Source: Bradyrhizobium sp. AZCC 1719 (GTDB lineage: Bacteria; Pseudomonadota; Alphaproteobacteria; Rhizobiales; Xanthobacteraceae). Taken from it: 64,000 bases of DNA. The position numbers and the translations under genes were made by a program. Where the stretch lies: contig NZ_JAZHRU010000001.1 in the NCBI RefSeq assembly GCF_036924525.1, positions 2,943,001 to 3,007,000 on the forward strand, read 5' to 3'. The stretch's first letter is position 1. Each line of letters starts with the position of its first letter. Positions 45,827 through 53,557 of this stretch are shown piece by piece. Below the pieces are notes generated by a model that was given only the letters and a program-made list of their open reading frames with translations, was not told the DNA's origin and ran no database searches.

Positions 45827-46717
45827 TCATCGGTCAAGCCGGTAGACACGCGTGGCAGTCGTTCGCAGAATTGCGTCGCGCTGGTCCGCTGCAAGGGCGG
45901 ATGTTGCGGCGAGATAGGCGTCGATCAGTTCGCGATAGCTGGTCCAAAGCTTCTCGATCGGAAAATTGGAGCCGAACAGGCAGCGCTCGGCGCCGAAGAT
46001 CGCGACCGTCTCCGTGAGGACGTCGGATATGTGCGCCGGGTCGTTGCGGTGGATGAAGGTGCCGAGCCCGGAAAGTTTTGAGACGACATTTGGGCAGGCC
46101 GCAAGCCGGGTCATCCCAGTGCGCCAGGCGGATCGGCCCTCTGGCGATAGGTCTTCCAGCATGCCGGCATGCTGCAGGATGAAGGTCACATCGGGACACG
46201 CTTCGGCGAGGCCCGCGGCACCGGCCATCTGCGGCGCGAACACCTGCAGATCGAAGCTGAAGGCGTAGTCGGCGAGCCGCGCGATATTGCGCCGAATCTT
46301 GGGATCGGCGCAGAGGTCGGGCCGCGCCGCAAAACGATAGAGCGGGTTGTCGTGCCAGTGCAGTTGCATGCGCACGCCCCGCACAAGGGGATAGCGTGCG
46401 AGACGATCGAGCTGTGGACGGACATCGTCGACGTTGAAATCGGCATAGGAGACTATGGCATGCGGCCAGCCGTGATCCTTGGCGGTCTCTTGCACCCAGG
46501 CGGTTTCGTCCTCGAAGCGATCGTTGGCCCAATTGGTCTGCACATAGACCGAACGCGTTACGCCGGAACCTGCGAGGTCAGCGAGATATTCTTGGATTGG
46601 ATAGTCGCGACGGATCGGCTCATAGGGGCCGAAGATGCGCGGCTGCATCGGGCCAACCAACCAGGGCAGGTCAGCCTGGCGCCAGATATGATGGTGGGCA
46701 TCGACGATTTCGGTCAC
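45827..46717 (-). CDS. Amidohydrolase-2 family lactonase/hydrolase
   Basis: 296 residues, a TIM-barrel metal hydrolase. The start VDAHHHIWRQADLPWLVGPM holds the HxH metal pair; SVYVQTNWANDRFEDETAWV, VRGVRMQLHWHD and CLFGSNFPIEKLW follow in order. The last motif has Asn where many relatives have Asp (GSDFP); the Asn form is also common in lactonase-like subgroups. Members open lactones such as fuconolactone or pyrone dicarboxylate. GTG 46717 overlaps the VWA gene stop (GTGA). It is probably one of three ring-opening hydrolases in the operon. Confidence 0.85.
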   Translation of the reverse strand: MTEIVDAHHHIWRQADLPWLVGPMQPRIFGPYEPIRRDYPIQEYLADLAGSGVTRSVYVQTNWANDRFEDETAWVQETAKDHGWPHAIVSYADFNVDDVRPQLDRLARYPLVRGVRMQLHWHDNPLYRFAARPDLCADPKIRRNIARLADYAFSFDLQVFAPQMAGAAGLAEACPDVTFILQHAGMLEDLSPEGRSAWRTGMTRLAACPNVVSKLSGLGTFIHRNDPAHISDVLTETVAIFGAERCLFGSNFPIEKLWTSYRELIDAYLAATSALAADQRDAILRTTATRVYRLDR

Positions 46718-47832
46718 GCGGCCTTCCTGTGTCCAAGCGAGAGTACATGCGAAACGATCGCAGCCGTGGATCCGCCATCGACCAGGTCATCCACGAAACG
46801 GCGGATCGCGATCAGCGCTTCGGTCTGCGGCTGAAAGCCGGGGCCTGACGCCAGCGGCGTCAGCCAGCTCAGGCGCCAGGCGCTTCGCGACAGTTTTGCG
46901 ACGGCATCGCGCAGGGCGGAGGGATCGCCACGTTCGAGGCCGTCGGAGAGGATGACGACGGCGGCGCCGCGCGCATAGCTGCCGAACCGCGGTACCGCCA
47001 GGAACGCCTGCAGCGCATCGCCGATGCGGGTGCCGGCGTCCCAGTCGCTGACCAGATGCGCGGCGGCGAACAGCGCCTGCTCGCGGCGCTTGAGACGAAG
47101 CGCGCGCGTCACGCGGGTGAGCCTCGTGCCGAAGGTGAATACCTCGACATTGGGAGCCGCGTGCGACAGCGCGTGCGCAAGCTTCATGTTGTCGTCGGTA
47201 CGCCCCTTCATAGAGCCGGAGACGTCGATCAGCAGCAGGATCTTGCGCGGCCTGGCGCGCCGTTTCAGCCGGCCGAGCCGCAGCACTTCGCCATCGTTGC
47301 GCACGCTCTCGCGCAAGGTTCGCCGCAGATCGGCCCAGGGGCCGCGCCGGGCGCGCCTGCGCCGGTGGCCGCGTCGCCGCGGCAGCCGGGCAGGCGCCTC
47401 GCGCGACAGCTTTCGCAAGACATCGCCGGTCGCGCCCGGCGCGAAGCGGCGTTCGACCAGCGCCTCCGCGCGGGCCGCAGCGAGCCCTGACTCGTTAGCT
47501 TCATCGGCGAGCAATGTTTCGTCCTCGCCGCGTCCTTCCTCCTGCAGGCGAACCACTTCCTCATCTTCCGCGCCGGCACGATCGACCGCTTCGCTGCCGA
47601 GGAAATGGATATCGAACAGCCGATCATAGGTCGCGCGTCGCTCGGGTGGCGGCGCGAGCGTTGCCAATCCGGCCCGCCGAATGGCTTCGAGGCTGCGCGG
47701 ACCCAGCAACTCGATGGCGGCCAGGAACGCAGTCGTCTGTTCCGGCGCCACGGCAAAACCGTTGGCGCGCAATAGAGCGACAAAGGACACGAAGACGCCC
47801 GCAGCACGTGGCAATTGAGGTTCGTCGCTCAC
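46714..47832 (-). CDS. VWA-domain protein, CoxE-like
   Basis: 372 residues. An Arg-rich central region (RLPRRRGHRRRRARRG) precedes a von Willebrand A domain with the metal-ion motif D-x-S-x-S in ILLIDVSGSMKGRTDD and a Thr/Asp continuation VVILSDGLERGDP. The N-terminal part is helical. CoxE proteins work with the MoxR-type ATPase CoxD to insert or mature the metal centre of molybdenum hydroxylases. The start is GTG 47832, overlapping the ATPase stop; its end overlaps the amidohydrolase start. The position next to the molybdenum subunits supports this role. Confidence 0.87.
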   Translation of the reverse strand: MSDEPQLPRAAGVFVSFVALLRANGFAVAPEQTTAFLAAIELLGPRSLEAIRRAGLATLAPPPERRATYDRLFDIHFLGSEAVDRAGAEDEEVVRLQEEGRGEDETLLADEANESGLAAARAEALVERRFAPGATGDVLRKLSREAPARLPRRRGHRRRRARRGPWADLRRTLRESVRNDGEVLRLGRLKRRARPRKILLLIDVSGSMKGRTDDNMKLAHALSHAAPNVEVFTFGTRLTRVTRALRLKRREQALFAAAHLVSDWDAGTRIGDALQAFLAVPRFGSYARGAAVVILSDGLERGDPSALRDAVAKLSRSAWRLSWLTPLASGPGFQPQTEALIAIRRFVDDLVDGGSTAAIVSHVLSLGHRKAA

Positions 47833-48710
47833 GCGGCAGCCTCCGCAATGAGGGCGTCGAGCCGGCCGGAAATGAAGGTGAGATCCTCCTCGTCCTTGAG
47901 CGCGACACCAATCGAGTGCTTGAAAGCATCAGGCCAGCGCGCGCCGCGCGCGTGCAAGAGCGTTGCTGCTTCCGCCCAGTCCACGGCTTCGGCGATGCCC
48001 GGCGCCTTGCTGAGCGGCTCGCGCCGGAGTTTGCCGACGGCGGCAACCACGGCACGCGCGGTCGCTTCGGCGACGCTCGACGCCCGCATCATGACGATAC
48101 GCGCCTCGCGCTCGGCGGTGGGATAATCGATCCAGTGATAGACGCAGCGGCGGCGCAGCGCTTCATGCAGATCGCGGGTCCGGTTCGAGGTCAGCACGAC
48201 GACAGGGCGCTCGGCGGCGCGGACGGTGCCGCGTTCGGGAATCGAAATCTGGAAGTCGGACAGGAATTCCAGCAGAAACGCCTCGAACTCCTGGTCGGCG
48301 CGGTCGATTTCATCGATCAGCAGGACGGTGGAGTCGGGCGCGCGCAAGGCGGCCAGCATCGGCCGTTCGATCAAAAAAGTCTCGCCATAGATGTCGATGC
48401 TCTCTTCGCCCGCCTGGCGGATCGCGAGCATCTGGCGCGGGTAGTTCCACTCGTAAAGCGCGGCTGATGCGTCGATGCCCTCGTAGCATTGCAGCCGGAT
48501 CAGTCGGCGGCCGAGCACGGCGGCGATGGCCTTTGCGGCTTCGGTCTTGCCGACACCCGGCGCGCCTTCGAGCAGCAACGGCTTGCCGAGCGCAAGCGCA
48601 AGATAGGCCGCCGTCGCCAGGCCTTCGTCGGCGAGGTAATACGCCGTCCGCAGCGCCCTTTCGAGCGCCTCCGGGCTGTCGATGCCGACGATGTTGCCGC
48701 GGACCGTCAT
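47829..48710 (-). CDS. MoxR-family AAA+ ATPase, CoxD-like
   Basis: 293 residues. Walker A is GAPGVGKTEAAK and Walker B VLLIDEIDRADQEFEAFLLE; sensor 1 is VVLTSNRTRDLHEALRRRC. The fold and length match CoxD/MoxR ATPases. Together with CoxE it should mature the adjacent molybdenum hydroxylase. It lies eight bases after the C-terminal half of the large subunit, and its stop overlaps the VWA start. Confidence 0.9.
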   Translation of the reverse strand: MTVRGNIVGIDSPEALERALRTAYYLADEGLATAAYLALALGKPLLLEGAPGVGKTEAAKAIAAVLGRRLIRLQCYEGIDASAALYEWNYPRQMLAIRQAGEESIDIYGETFLIERPMLAALRAPDSTVLLIDEIDRADQEFEAFLLEFLSDFQISIPERGTVRAAERPVVVLTSNRTRDLHEALRRRCVYHWIDYPTAEREARIVMMRASSVAEATARAVVAAVGKLRREPLSKAPGIAEAVDWAEAATLLHARGARWPDAFKHSIGVALKDEEDLTFISGRLDALIAEAAA

Positions 48711-48718
48711 GCCTGACC

Positions 48719-49741
48719 TCAGCGCCTCGCTTGCGGCCGCGCGCCGCCCTGCGCCTTGATGGCCCGCAAGACTTTTTCGGGCGTGATCGGCAATTCATCC
48801 ATCCGCACGCCGACCGCGTTGAAGATGGCGTTGGCGACCGCGGGCAGCACCGGGTTTGCGCACATCTCGCCGGGGCCCTTGGCGCCGAACGGGCCGTCGG
48901 CCGCAGGGCGTTCCAGTACCGCGATATCGTGCGGGCAGATGTCGCCGGGGCCGGGCATCAGATACTCGACAAAATCGCGCGGGCCATGCGCCGGGTCGGG
49001 ATAATAGGGCTCGGGGGTTTCAAAGAGCGCGTGGCTGATTCCCATCCATGCGCCGCCAACGAGCTGCTGCTCCACCAGCCGCGGATTGAGCGCGCGGCCG
49101 AGCTCATACGCGCTGTCCATGCGCACCATCGCGATCTCGCCGGTCTCGTCATCGACCTCTACCTCGGCGACCAGGCAGGCGTGCGCATAGCAAGTCGCAG
49201 GTGACATCTCGCCGGTCTCGGGATTCACTTCGGACAGCGGCACCAGAAAGATGCCGCGTCCCGATATCGTCTTGCCTTGCTTGAACTGCGCGGCAATAGC
49301 GACATCCTTGGTGGAGATCGACCGATGCGGCGCGCCCTTGACGTGGATATTGCCGCGCCCGTCAGTCTCAAGATCGGCGGCGTTGACCTCCAGTTCCTCG
49401 GCGGCCGCTTCCATCATGACGCCGCGCGCTTCCTTGGCCGCCGCCATCACCGCATTGCCGACGCGATGCGTGCCGCGCGAGGCGAACGAGCCCATGCAGT
49501 GCGGTCCGGTGTCGGAATCGGCGGTATCGACATAGACGTCCTCGACCGGCACGCCGAGCGTCTCCGCGCAGATCTGCCGCGTCACCGATTTCATGCCCTG
49601 GCCGAGGTCGATTGATGACAGCGACACCGTGAACTTGCCGCTGGGATTGGAATGCACCAGCGCCTGGCTGGGGTCGCCGCCAAGGTTCATGCCGATCGGA
49701 TAGTTGATCGAGGCGATGCCGCGTCCGCGATACTTTGCCAT
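48719..49741 (-). CDS. Molybdenum hydroxylase large subunit, C-terminal half (separate gene)
   Basis: 340 residues covering the second half of a xanthine-dehydrogenase-family molybdopterin subunit. It begins KYRGRGIASINYPIGMNLGG and includes SSIDLGQGMKSVTRQICAETLG and the active-site glutamate E292 in GPFGAKGPGEMCANP. In intact relatives this follows directly on the N-terminal half within one chain. Here it has its own ATG (49741) with AGGAG nine bases upstream, in a different frame from the preceding gene. So it is either a naturally split subunit or the result of a frameshift. Confidence 0.88.
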   Translation of the reverse strand: MAKYRGRGIASINYPIGMNLGGDPSQALVHSNPSGKFTVSLSSIDLGQGMKSVTRQICAETLGVPVEDVYVDTADSDTGPHCMGSFASRGTHRVGNAVMAAAKEARGVMMEAAAEELEVNAADLETDGRGNIHVKGAPHRSISTKDVAIAAQFKQGKTISGRGIFLVPLSEVNPETGEMSPATCYAHACLVAEVEVDDETGEIAMVRMDSAYELGRALNPRLVEQQLVGGAWMGISHALFETPEPYYPDPAHGPRDFVEYLMPGPGDICPHDIAVLERPAADGPFGAKGPGEMCANPVLPAVANAIFNAVGVRMDELPITPEKVLRAIKAQGGARPQARR

Positions 49742-49743
49742 GG

Positions 49744-51333
49744 TCAGCGTCTCCTGGTGCCGAAGACGGAAGAAAAGCGTGTAGCGCCGTGCGACGGCGA
49801 CGGAGCAGGCGGCCTCGGAGGCGGGGCAGGCGGCGTCGGCGCGGGCGGCGGTGGCTGGATCGATGCAGGGGGCGCGCGATCGTAGGTGGTTCGCTGCTGC
49901 GAGACGGCCGCGCGTTGCGGAGCAGGTTCAAGCGGCGTCGGCGATATCGCCGCCCGGCTGCCGCCGCCGTCCTTGCGCGAGGACATGCGCTTCACTTCCT
50001 CGCGCAGCGGCCACTTGGCCTTTTCGGCGGCGACCTGGACGCATTCGATCAGCGCGGTGTTCTTGGCCTCGCGCCGGTGCGCCTTCATGTCGCCGTCGCG
50101 ATAGGCATTGAGGATGCGGAACTCCATCGGATCGATGCCGACGAGATGCGCGAGCTTGTCCATCTGGCATTCGAGCGCAAAGTCCATTGCCGTGACGCCG
50201 AAACCGCGCATGGCGGTGGCAGGCGTCCGGTTGGTGAATACGCAGTAGACGTCGCCATGGACGTTCGGGATCGTATACGGGCCGGGCAGGTGGGCCACGC
50301 ATTTGACGACGGCGTAGCTTGAAAGCCTTGTATAGGCGCCGCTGTCGAAATAGGCGCGGATCTTGCGGGCGACGATGCGGCCGTCGCGCATCACGCCGTC
50401 CTTGATGTAGATGCGCTCGGCGCCGCGCGGCGAGCCGAACTGCATCTCTTCCTCGCGGCCGAGCTGATAGCGCACGGGACGTCCGGTCAGCATCGCGCCG
50501 AGAATGGCGAGCGGTTCGGTGAGCGTGTCCACCTTGCCGCCGAATCCGCCGCCAACGGTGCCGCCAATGAAATGAAAAGTGTTGGAGGGCACGTCGAGGA
50601 TCTTGGCGCAGGTATCGAGCGAGAAGAACAGCGCCTGCGTCGAGGTGTAGACGACATAGCGGCCGTTGGTATCGGGGGCGGCGATCGAGCCGTTGGTCTC
50701 GGTCGGCGCGTGCTCGATCGGCGACATCTGGTAGGGCTGTTCGAGCACATGGTCGGCTTCGGCGAAGCCGCGCTCGACATCGCCGAAGCGCAGTTTTTGG
50801 TGATCGTAGACGTCGTGATAGATGAAGGTGTTTTTTGGATAGACCTCGTTGACGACGGGCGCGCCTGGTTTCAGGGCTTCCTCGACGTCGAACACCGCAG
50901 GCAGCGGCTCGTAGTCGACGCGCACTTTCGCCATCGCCTCACAGGCTTCACGCGGGCTGTCGGCGACAATGGCGACGATCGGCTCGCCCTTGTAGCGCAC
51001 CTTGTCGACCGCGAGCGACGGCTCGTCGTCCTTGCCGAAATTGATCAGACTGAGCAGGGTGTTGAGATTGCGCGGCACGTCGGCTCCGCGGATGATGCGG
51101 CGAACGCCGGGCGATCGTTCCGCTTCCATCGTATCGATGCGGCGCAAGCGGGCGTGGGCGTGTGGGCTGCGCAGTACTTTGAGGTGCAGCATGCCCTGCA
51201 GCTTGTGGTCGTCGAAATAGGTCGAGGTGCCCGTGACATGGCCGAGCATGTCCTGGCGCTGCGTGCCCTTTCCGATCTCTTTCAGGTTGTCGTCGCGCTC
51301 GTCGGCGAAGATGTCCTTGCGCAGTTCCAGCAT
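49744..51333 (-). CDS. Molybdenum hydroxylase large subunit, N-terminal half with Pro-rich tail
   Basis: 529 residues. The N-terminal hammerhead domain (about 15-140; RSPHAHARLRRIDTMEA) and first molybdopterin domain (GGTVGGGFGGK at 257-267, TAMRGFGVTAMDFA at 373-386) are intact. From about 464 it turns into a Pro/Ala/Arg tail (QPPPPAPTPPAPPPRPPAP) not found in the family core, and ends two bases before the ATG of the C-terminal half. The AMRGFG motif replaces the AYxCSFR of CO dehydrogenase, so this is not CODH. ATG 51333 has AAAGGA upstream. The substrate is probably an N-heterocycle or aldehyde. Confidence 0.88.
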   Translation of the reverse strand: MLELRKDIFADERDDNLKEIGKGTQRQDMLGHVTGTSTYFDDHKLQGMLHLKVLRSPHAHARLRRIDTMEAERSPGVRRIIRGADVPRNLNTLLSLINFGKDDEPSLAVDKVRYKGEPIVAIVADSPREACEAMAKVRVDYEPLPAVFDVEEALKPGAPVVNEVYPKNTFIYHDVYDHQKLRFGDVERGFAEADHVLEQPYQMSPIEHAPTETNGSIAAPDTNGRYVVYTSTQALFFSLDTCAKILDVPSNTFHFIGGTVGGGFGGKVDTLTEPLAILGAMLTGRPVRYQLGREEEMQFGSPRGAERIYIKDGVMRDGRIVARKIRAYFDSGAYTRLSSYAVVKCVAHLPGPYTIPNVHGDVYCVFTNRTPATAMRGFGVTAMDFALECQMDKLAHLVGIDPMEFRILNAYRDGDMKAHRREAKNTALIECVQVAAEKAKWPLREEVKRMSSRKDGGGSRAAISPTPLEPAPQRAAVSQQRTTYDRAPPASIQPPPPAPTPPAPPPRPPAPSPSHGATRFSSVFGTRRR

Positions 51334-51344
51334 GGTGGTGTCCT

Positions 51345-51824
51345 TTAGGCGCGGGCACGCCCGCTCGATGCGGCGGCGAGCACGGCATTGATGATCGGCT
51401 CGTAGCCGGTGCAGCGGCAGATATTGCCGGAGATCGCCTCGATGACCTCGGCGCGGCTTGGCGACGGATTGCGATCGAGCAGCGCCTTGGCGGCCATCAG
51501 CATGCCCGGCGTGCAGTAGCCGCACTGGGCCGCGAATTGCTCCATGAAGGCGCGCTGCAGCGGATGCAGGTTGGGACCGTCCTTGAGCCCGTCGAGCGTT
51601 TCGACGGCGCGGCCGTTCACGGTTTCTGCCAGCGTCAGGCAGGAAAGATGCAGCTCGCCGTCGATCAGCACGCTGCAGGCACCGCAGCCGCCCTGGCCGC
51701 AACCGAATTTTGGCGTCATGTCGCCGATCGATTCGCGGAGCGCGACCAGCAGATTAACGCCGCCGTCGACGAATAGCGCGACGTCGCGGCCATTGTGACG
51801 AAATTGCAGGGCGGTCTTGGTCAT
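51345..51824 (-). CDS. [2Fe-2S] small subunit of the molybdenum hydroxylase
   Basis: 159 residues. All eight cluster cysteines are present: C42, C47, C50 and C62 (plant-type cluster, GCGQGGCGACSVLIDG) and C101, C104, C136 and C138 (helical domain, QCGYCTPGM and ICRCTGYEPI). It passes electrons from the molybdenum site to FAD. It lies six bases after the FAD subunit and 11 before the large subunit's N-terminal half, the usual M-S-L order of these enzymes. Confidence 0.95.
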   Translation of the reverse strand: MTKTALQFRHNGRDVALFVDGGVNLLVALRESIGDMTPKFGCGQGGCGACSVLIDGELHLSCLTLAETVNGRAVETLDGLKDGPNLHPLQRAFMEQFAAQCGYCTPGMLMAAKALLDRNPSPSRAEVIEAISGNICRCTGYEPIINAVLAAASSGRARA

Positions 51825-51830
51825 GAAGGC

Positions 51831-52649
51831 TTACTCCAGGCCGGACAACAGGCGGCGAAGATGAACGCCGACGATCTCGCGGCGATACCAGGCGCTGCCA
51901 AGGGCATTATCTGTGGGTGATACGCCTTCGGCGGCTACCGCCGCGGCAGCGTTGATCGCCGCATCGTCAAGCGCGCGGCCCTCCAGCGCCCGCTCGGCGG
52001 CCCTTGCGCGAATTTGCGTTGCGGCCATCGAGCCAAGCGCGATGCGCGCGCCCGAGACGCGGCCGCCGCTCGAAGGCAGATGCGCCGCCAGCGTGATCAC
52101 CGAACCGCCCTTCGGCTTGATGCGGGCGATCTTGCGATAGCGGAAGGCGTCGGCACTTGCAGGCCGCTGACACGCGACCGCCAGCACCAGCGCGCCGCTC
52201 TGGCGTTCGCGGGATTGCAGGAACTCCTCGATTCCCATGTCGCGGGCGCCAAGACCGCCCTGGACGGAAACGGTGGCGTCGAGCGCCAGCAGGGCGACGG
52301 TGAAGTCGCCGTAGGGACTGGGCGCGAACAGATTGCCGCCCACCGTACCCATGTTGCGCACGGCCGGCCCGCCGATCGAGCGCGCCGGCGCGTGCAGAAA
52401 GGCGAGTTCGCGCTCGGCAAGAATTCTCGCAAAGGTGACGCCGGCGCCGATCGTGACGCGCGAGCTTGCGACATCGATGCGGGTCAGCGCCAGGTCGGTC
52501 GCGCGCACGACGGTGGAGATCGAGACATCGCCCTCGTTGAGGGCGCGCATGACGAGCGTGCCGCCGCCGAGATAGCGCGCGCTGCGGTCGGACGACAGTG
52601 CTGACGCCGCCTCGCCAAAGTTCGCGAATGTCTTCACCGTGACGGGCAT
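51831..52649 (-). CDS. FAD-binding middle subunit of the molybdenum hydroxylase
   Basis: 272 residues, CoxM-type. The FAD phosphate loop SARYLGGGTLVMRALNEG and the second loop SIGGPAVRNMGTVGGNLFAPSPYGD (only key residues given: GGPAVRNMGTVGGNL) are intact, and the C-terminal CO-dehydrogenase flavoprotein domain (about 165-270) follows. It accepts electrons from the [2Fe-2S] subunit. The gene is 16 bases after the SRPBCC gene upstream. Confidence 0.92.
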   Translation of the reverse strand: MPVTVKTFANFGEAASALSSDRSARYLGGGTLVMRALNEGDVSISTVVRATDLALTRIDVASSRVTIGAGVTFARILAERELAFLHAPARSIGGPAVRNMGTVGGNLFAPSPYGDFTVALLALDATVSVQGGLGARDMGIEEFLQSRERQSGALVLAVACQRPASADAFRYRKIARIKPKGGSVITLAAHLPSSGGRVSGARIALGSMAATQIRARAAERALEGRALDDAAINAAAAVAAEGVSPTDNALGSAWYRREIVGVHLRRLLSGLE

Positions 52650-52665
52650 GGCTTCGCCTCTGCTT

Positions 52666-53109
52666 TCATGCGGCCTCCTTCAGGTGCCGGCGAATGGCGT
52701 CGAAGCCGGCCTGATAGATCTGTTCCGCGACCATCTGCGTCAGCCGCTCGGCATCGGCAGGCCGCGTGGTGAACCTGGATTCCCAATGCCAAAACGTGCG
52801 GTCGCCGTCGGTGACCGGAAGCAGGCGTACATGGGCGACATAGTTGAACATCGGGATCGGCGTATCGAGCAGGCAATAGCTGAAGGTCTGTTCGAGGTCG
52901 GACAGGGCGAGCAACTGTTCGCGCAGTTCCGAGCCGTCCTGCAGCTTGAAGCGGCGCACGCAGCCGATCTTGTCGGCGGCCTGTGCGCGCTCGATCGTGC
53001 TGGTGGCGACCTCAGGATGCCAGCGGTCGTGGCCGTTGAAATCGCGCAGCACATTCCAGACCGCTGACGTCGGCGCGTCGAGGATCGTGCTTTTGACGAT
53101 ATGCGGCAC
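52666..53109 (-). CDS. SRPBCC-family protein 2 (CoxG-like)
   Basis: 147 residues. A START-like hydrophobic-pocket fold: an opening strand IVKSTILDAPTSAVWNVLRDFNGHDRWHPEV, then DKIGCVRRFKLQDGSELREQLLALSD and a long C-terminal helix ending FDAIRRHLK. GTG 53109 is the start: GGAGG lies five bases upstream, inside the end of the neighbouring gene. It is the homologue of the gene at 53111. CoxG-like proteins sit with molybdenum hydroxylases and are thought to help membrane attachment or substrate handling. Confidence 0.85.
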   Translation of the reverse strand: MPHIVKSTILDAPTSAVWNVLRDFNGHDRWHPEVATSTIERAQAADKIGCVRRFKLQDGSELREQLLALSDLEQTFSYCLLDTPIPMFNYVAHVRLLPVTDGDRTFWHWESRFTTRPADAERLTQMVAEQIYQAGFDAIRRHLKEAA

Positions 53110-53110
53110 G

Positions 53111-53548
53111 CTAGCCTCCGAAGGCGCGCTTGAGCGCGTCGAATCCGCCCTGGAACACGCCGGCTCCGATGTTGCTGACGAGCTCGTTCTCACGCTCGGG
53201 CGCGCAGTCGAACTCAGCGGTCCATTCCAGAAAAGTCTGGTCGCCGTCGGTCACGGGCGTCAACCGCAGCGTTGCAACGTAGTTCTCCACGCCCATCGGC
53301 GACTCCAGGATGGAGTAGGTGCAGAACATGTCGTAGTCGGAGAGCCCGAGCAGCTTTTCGCGGATACGATCGCCGTTGCGCAGGCGAAAATCCCGCACGC
53401 ATCCGATTTTGTCCGCGGGCTCGCCGCCCTCGATGCGGCTCTCCGCAATCGCGGGATGCCAGTTCGGCAACCCGTTGAAGTCGCGCACGCGCGCCCAGAC
53501 GCGGTCGTTGCGGGCGTTGACGACAGTGGAAACGTAGACCCGGGCCAT
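53111..53548 (-). CDS. SRPBCC-family protein 1 (CoxG-like)
   Basis: 145 residues with the same fold and motifs as its neighbour: VRDFNGLPNWHPAIAES, DKIGCVRDFRLRNGDRIREKLLGLSD, GVENYVATLRLTPVTDGDQTF and a C-terminal helix GFDALKRAF. The two adjacent copies share the layout and several short identical stretches, so they arose by tandem duplication. It lies nine bases after the flotillin gene. Lipid or ring-substrate binding is inferred from the fold. Confidence 0.85.
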   Translation of the reverse strand: MARVYVSTVVNARNDRVWARVRDFNGLPNWHPAIAESRIEGGEPADKIGCVRDFRLRNGDRIREKLLGLSDYDMFCTYSILESPMGVENYVATLRLTPVTDGDQTFLEWTAEFDCAPERENELVSNIGAGVFQGGFDALKRAFGG

Positions 53549-53557
53549 GACGCGTGC

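Noticed and set aside
48719..51824. Aerobic CO dehydrogenase (CoxMSL)
   Set aside because: CoxD/E/G-like neighbours fit, but the large subunit has AMRGFG where form I CODH has the AYxCSFR loop with the copper-binding Cys, so CO is not the expected substrate.
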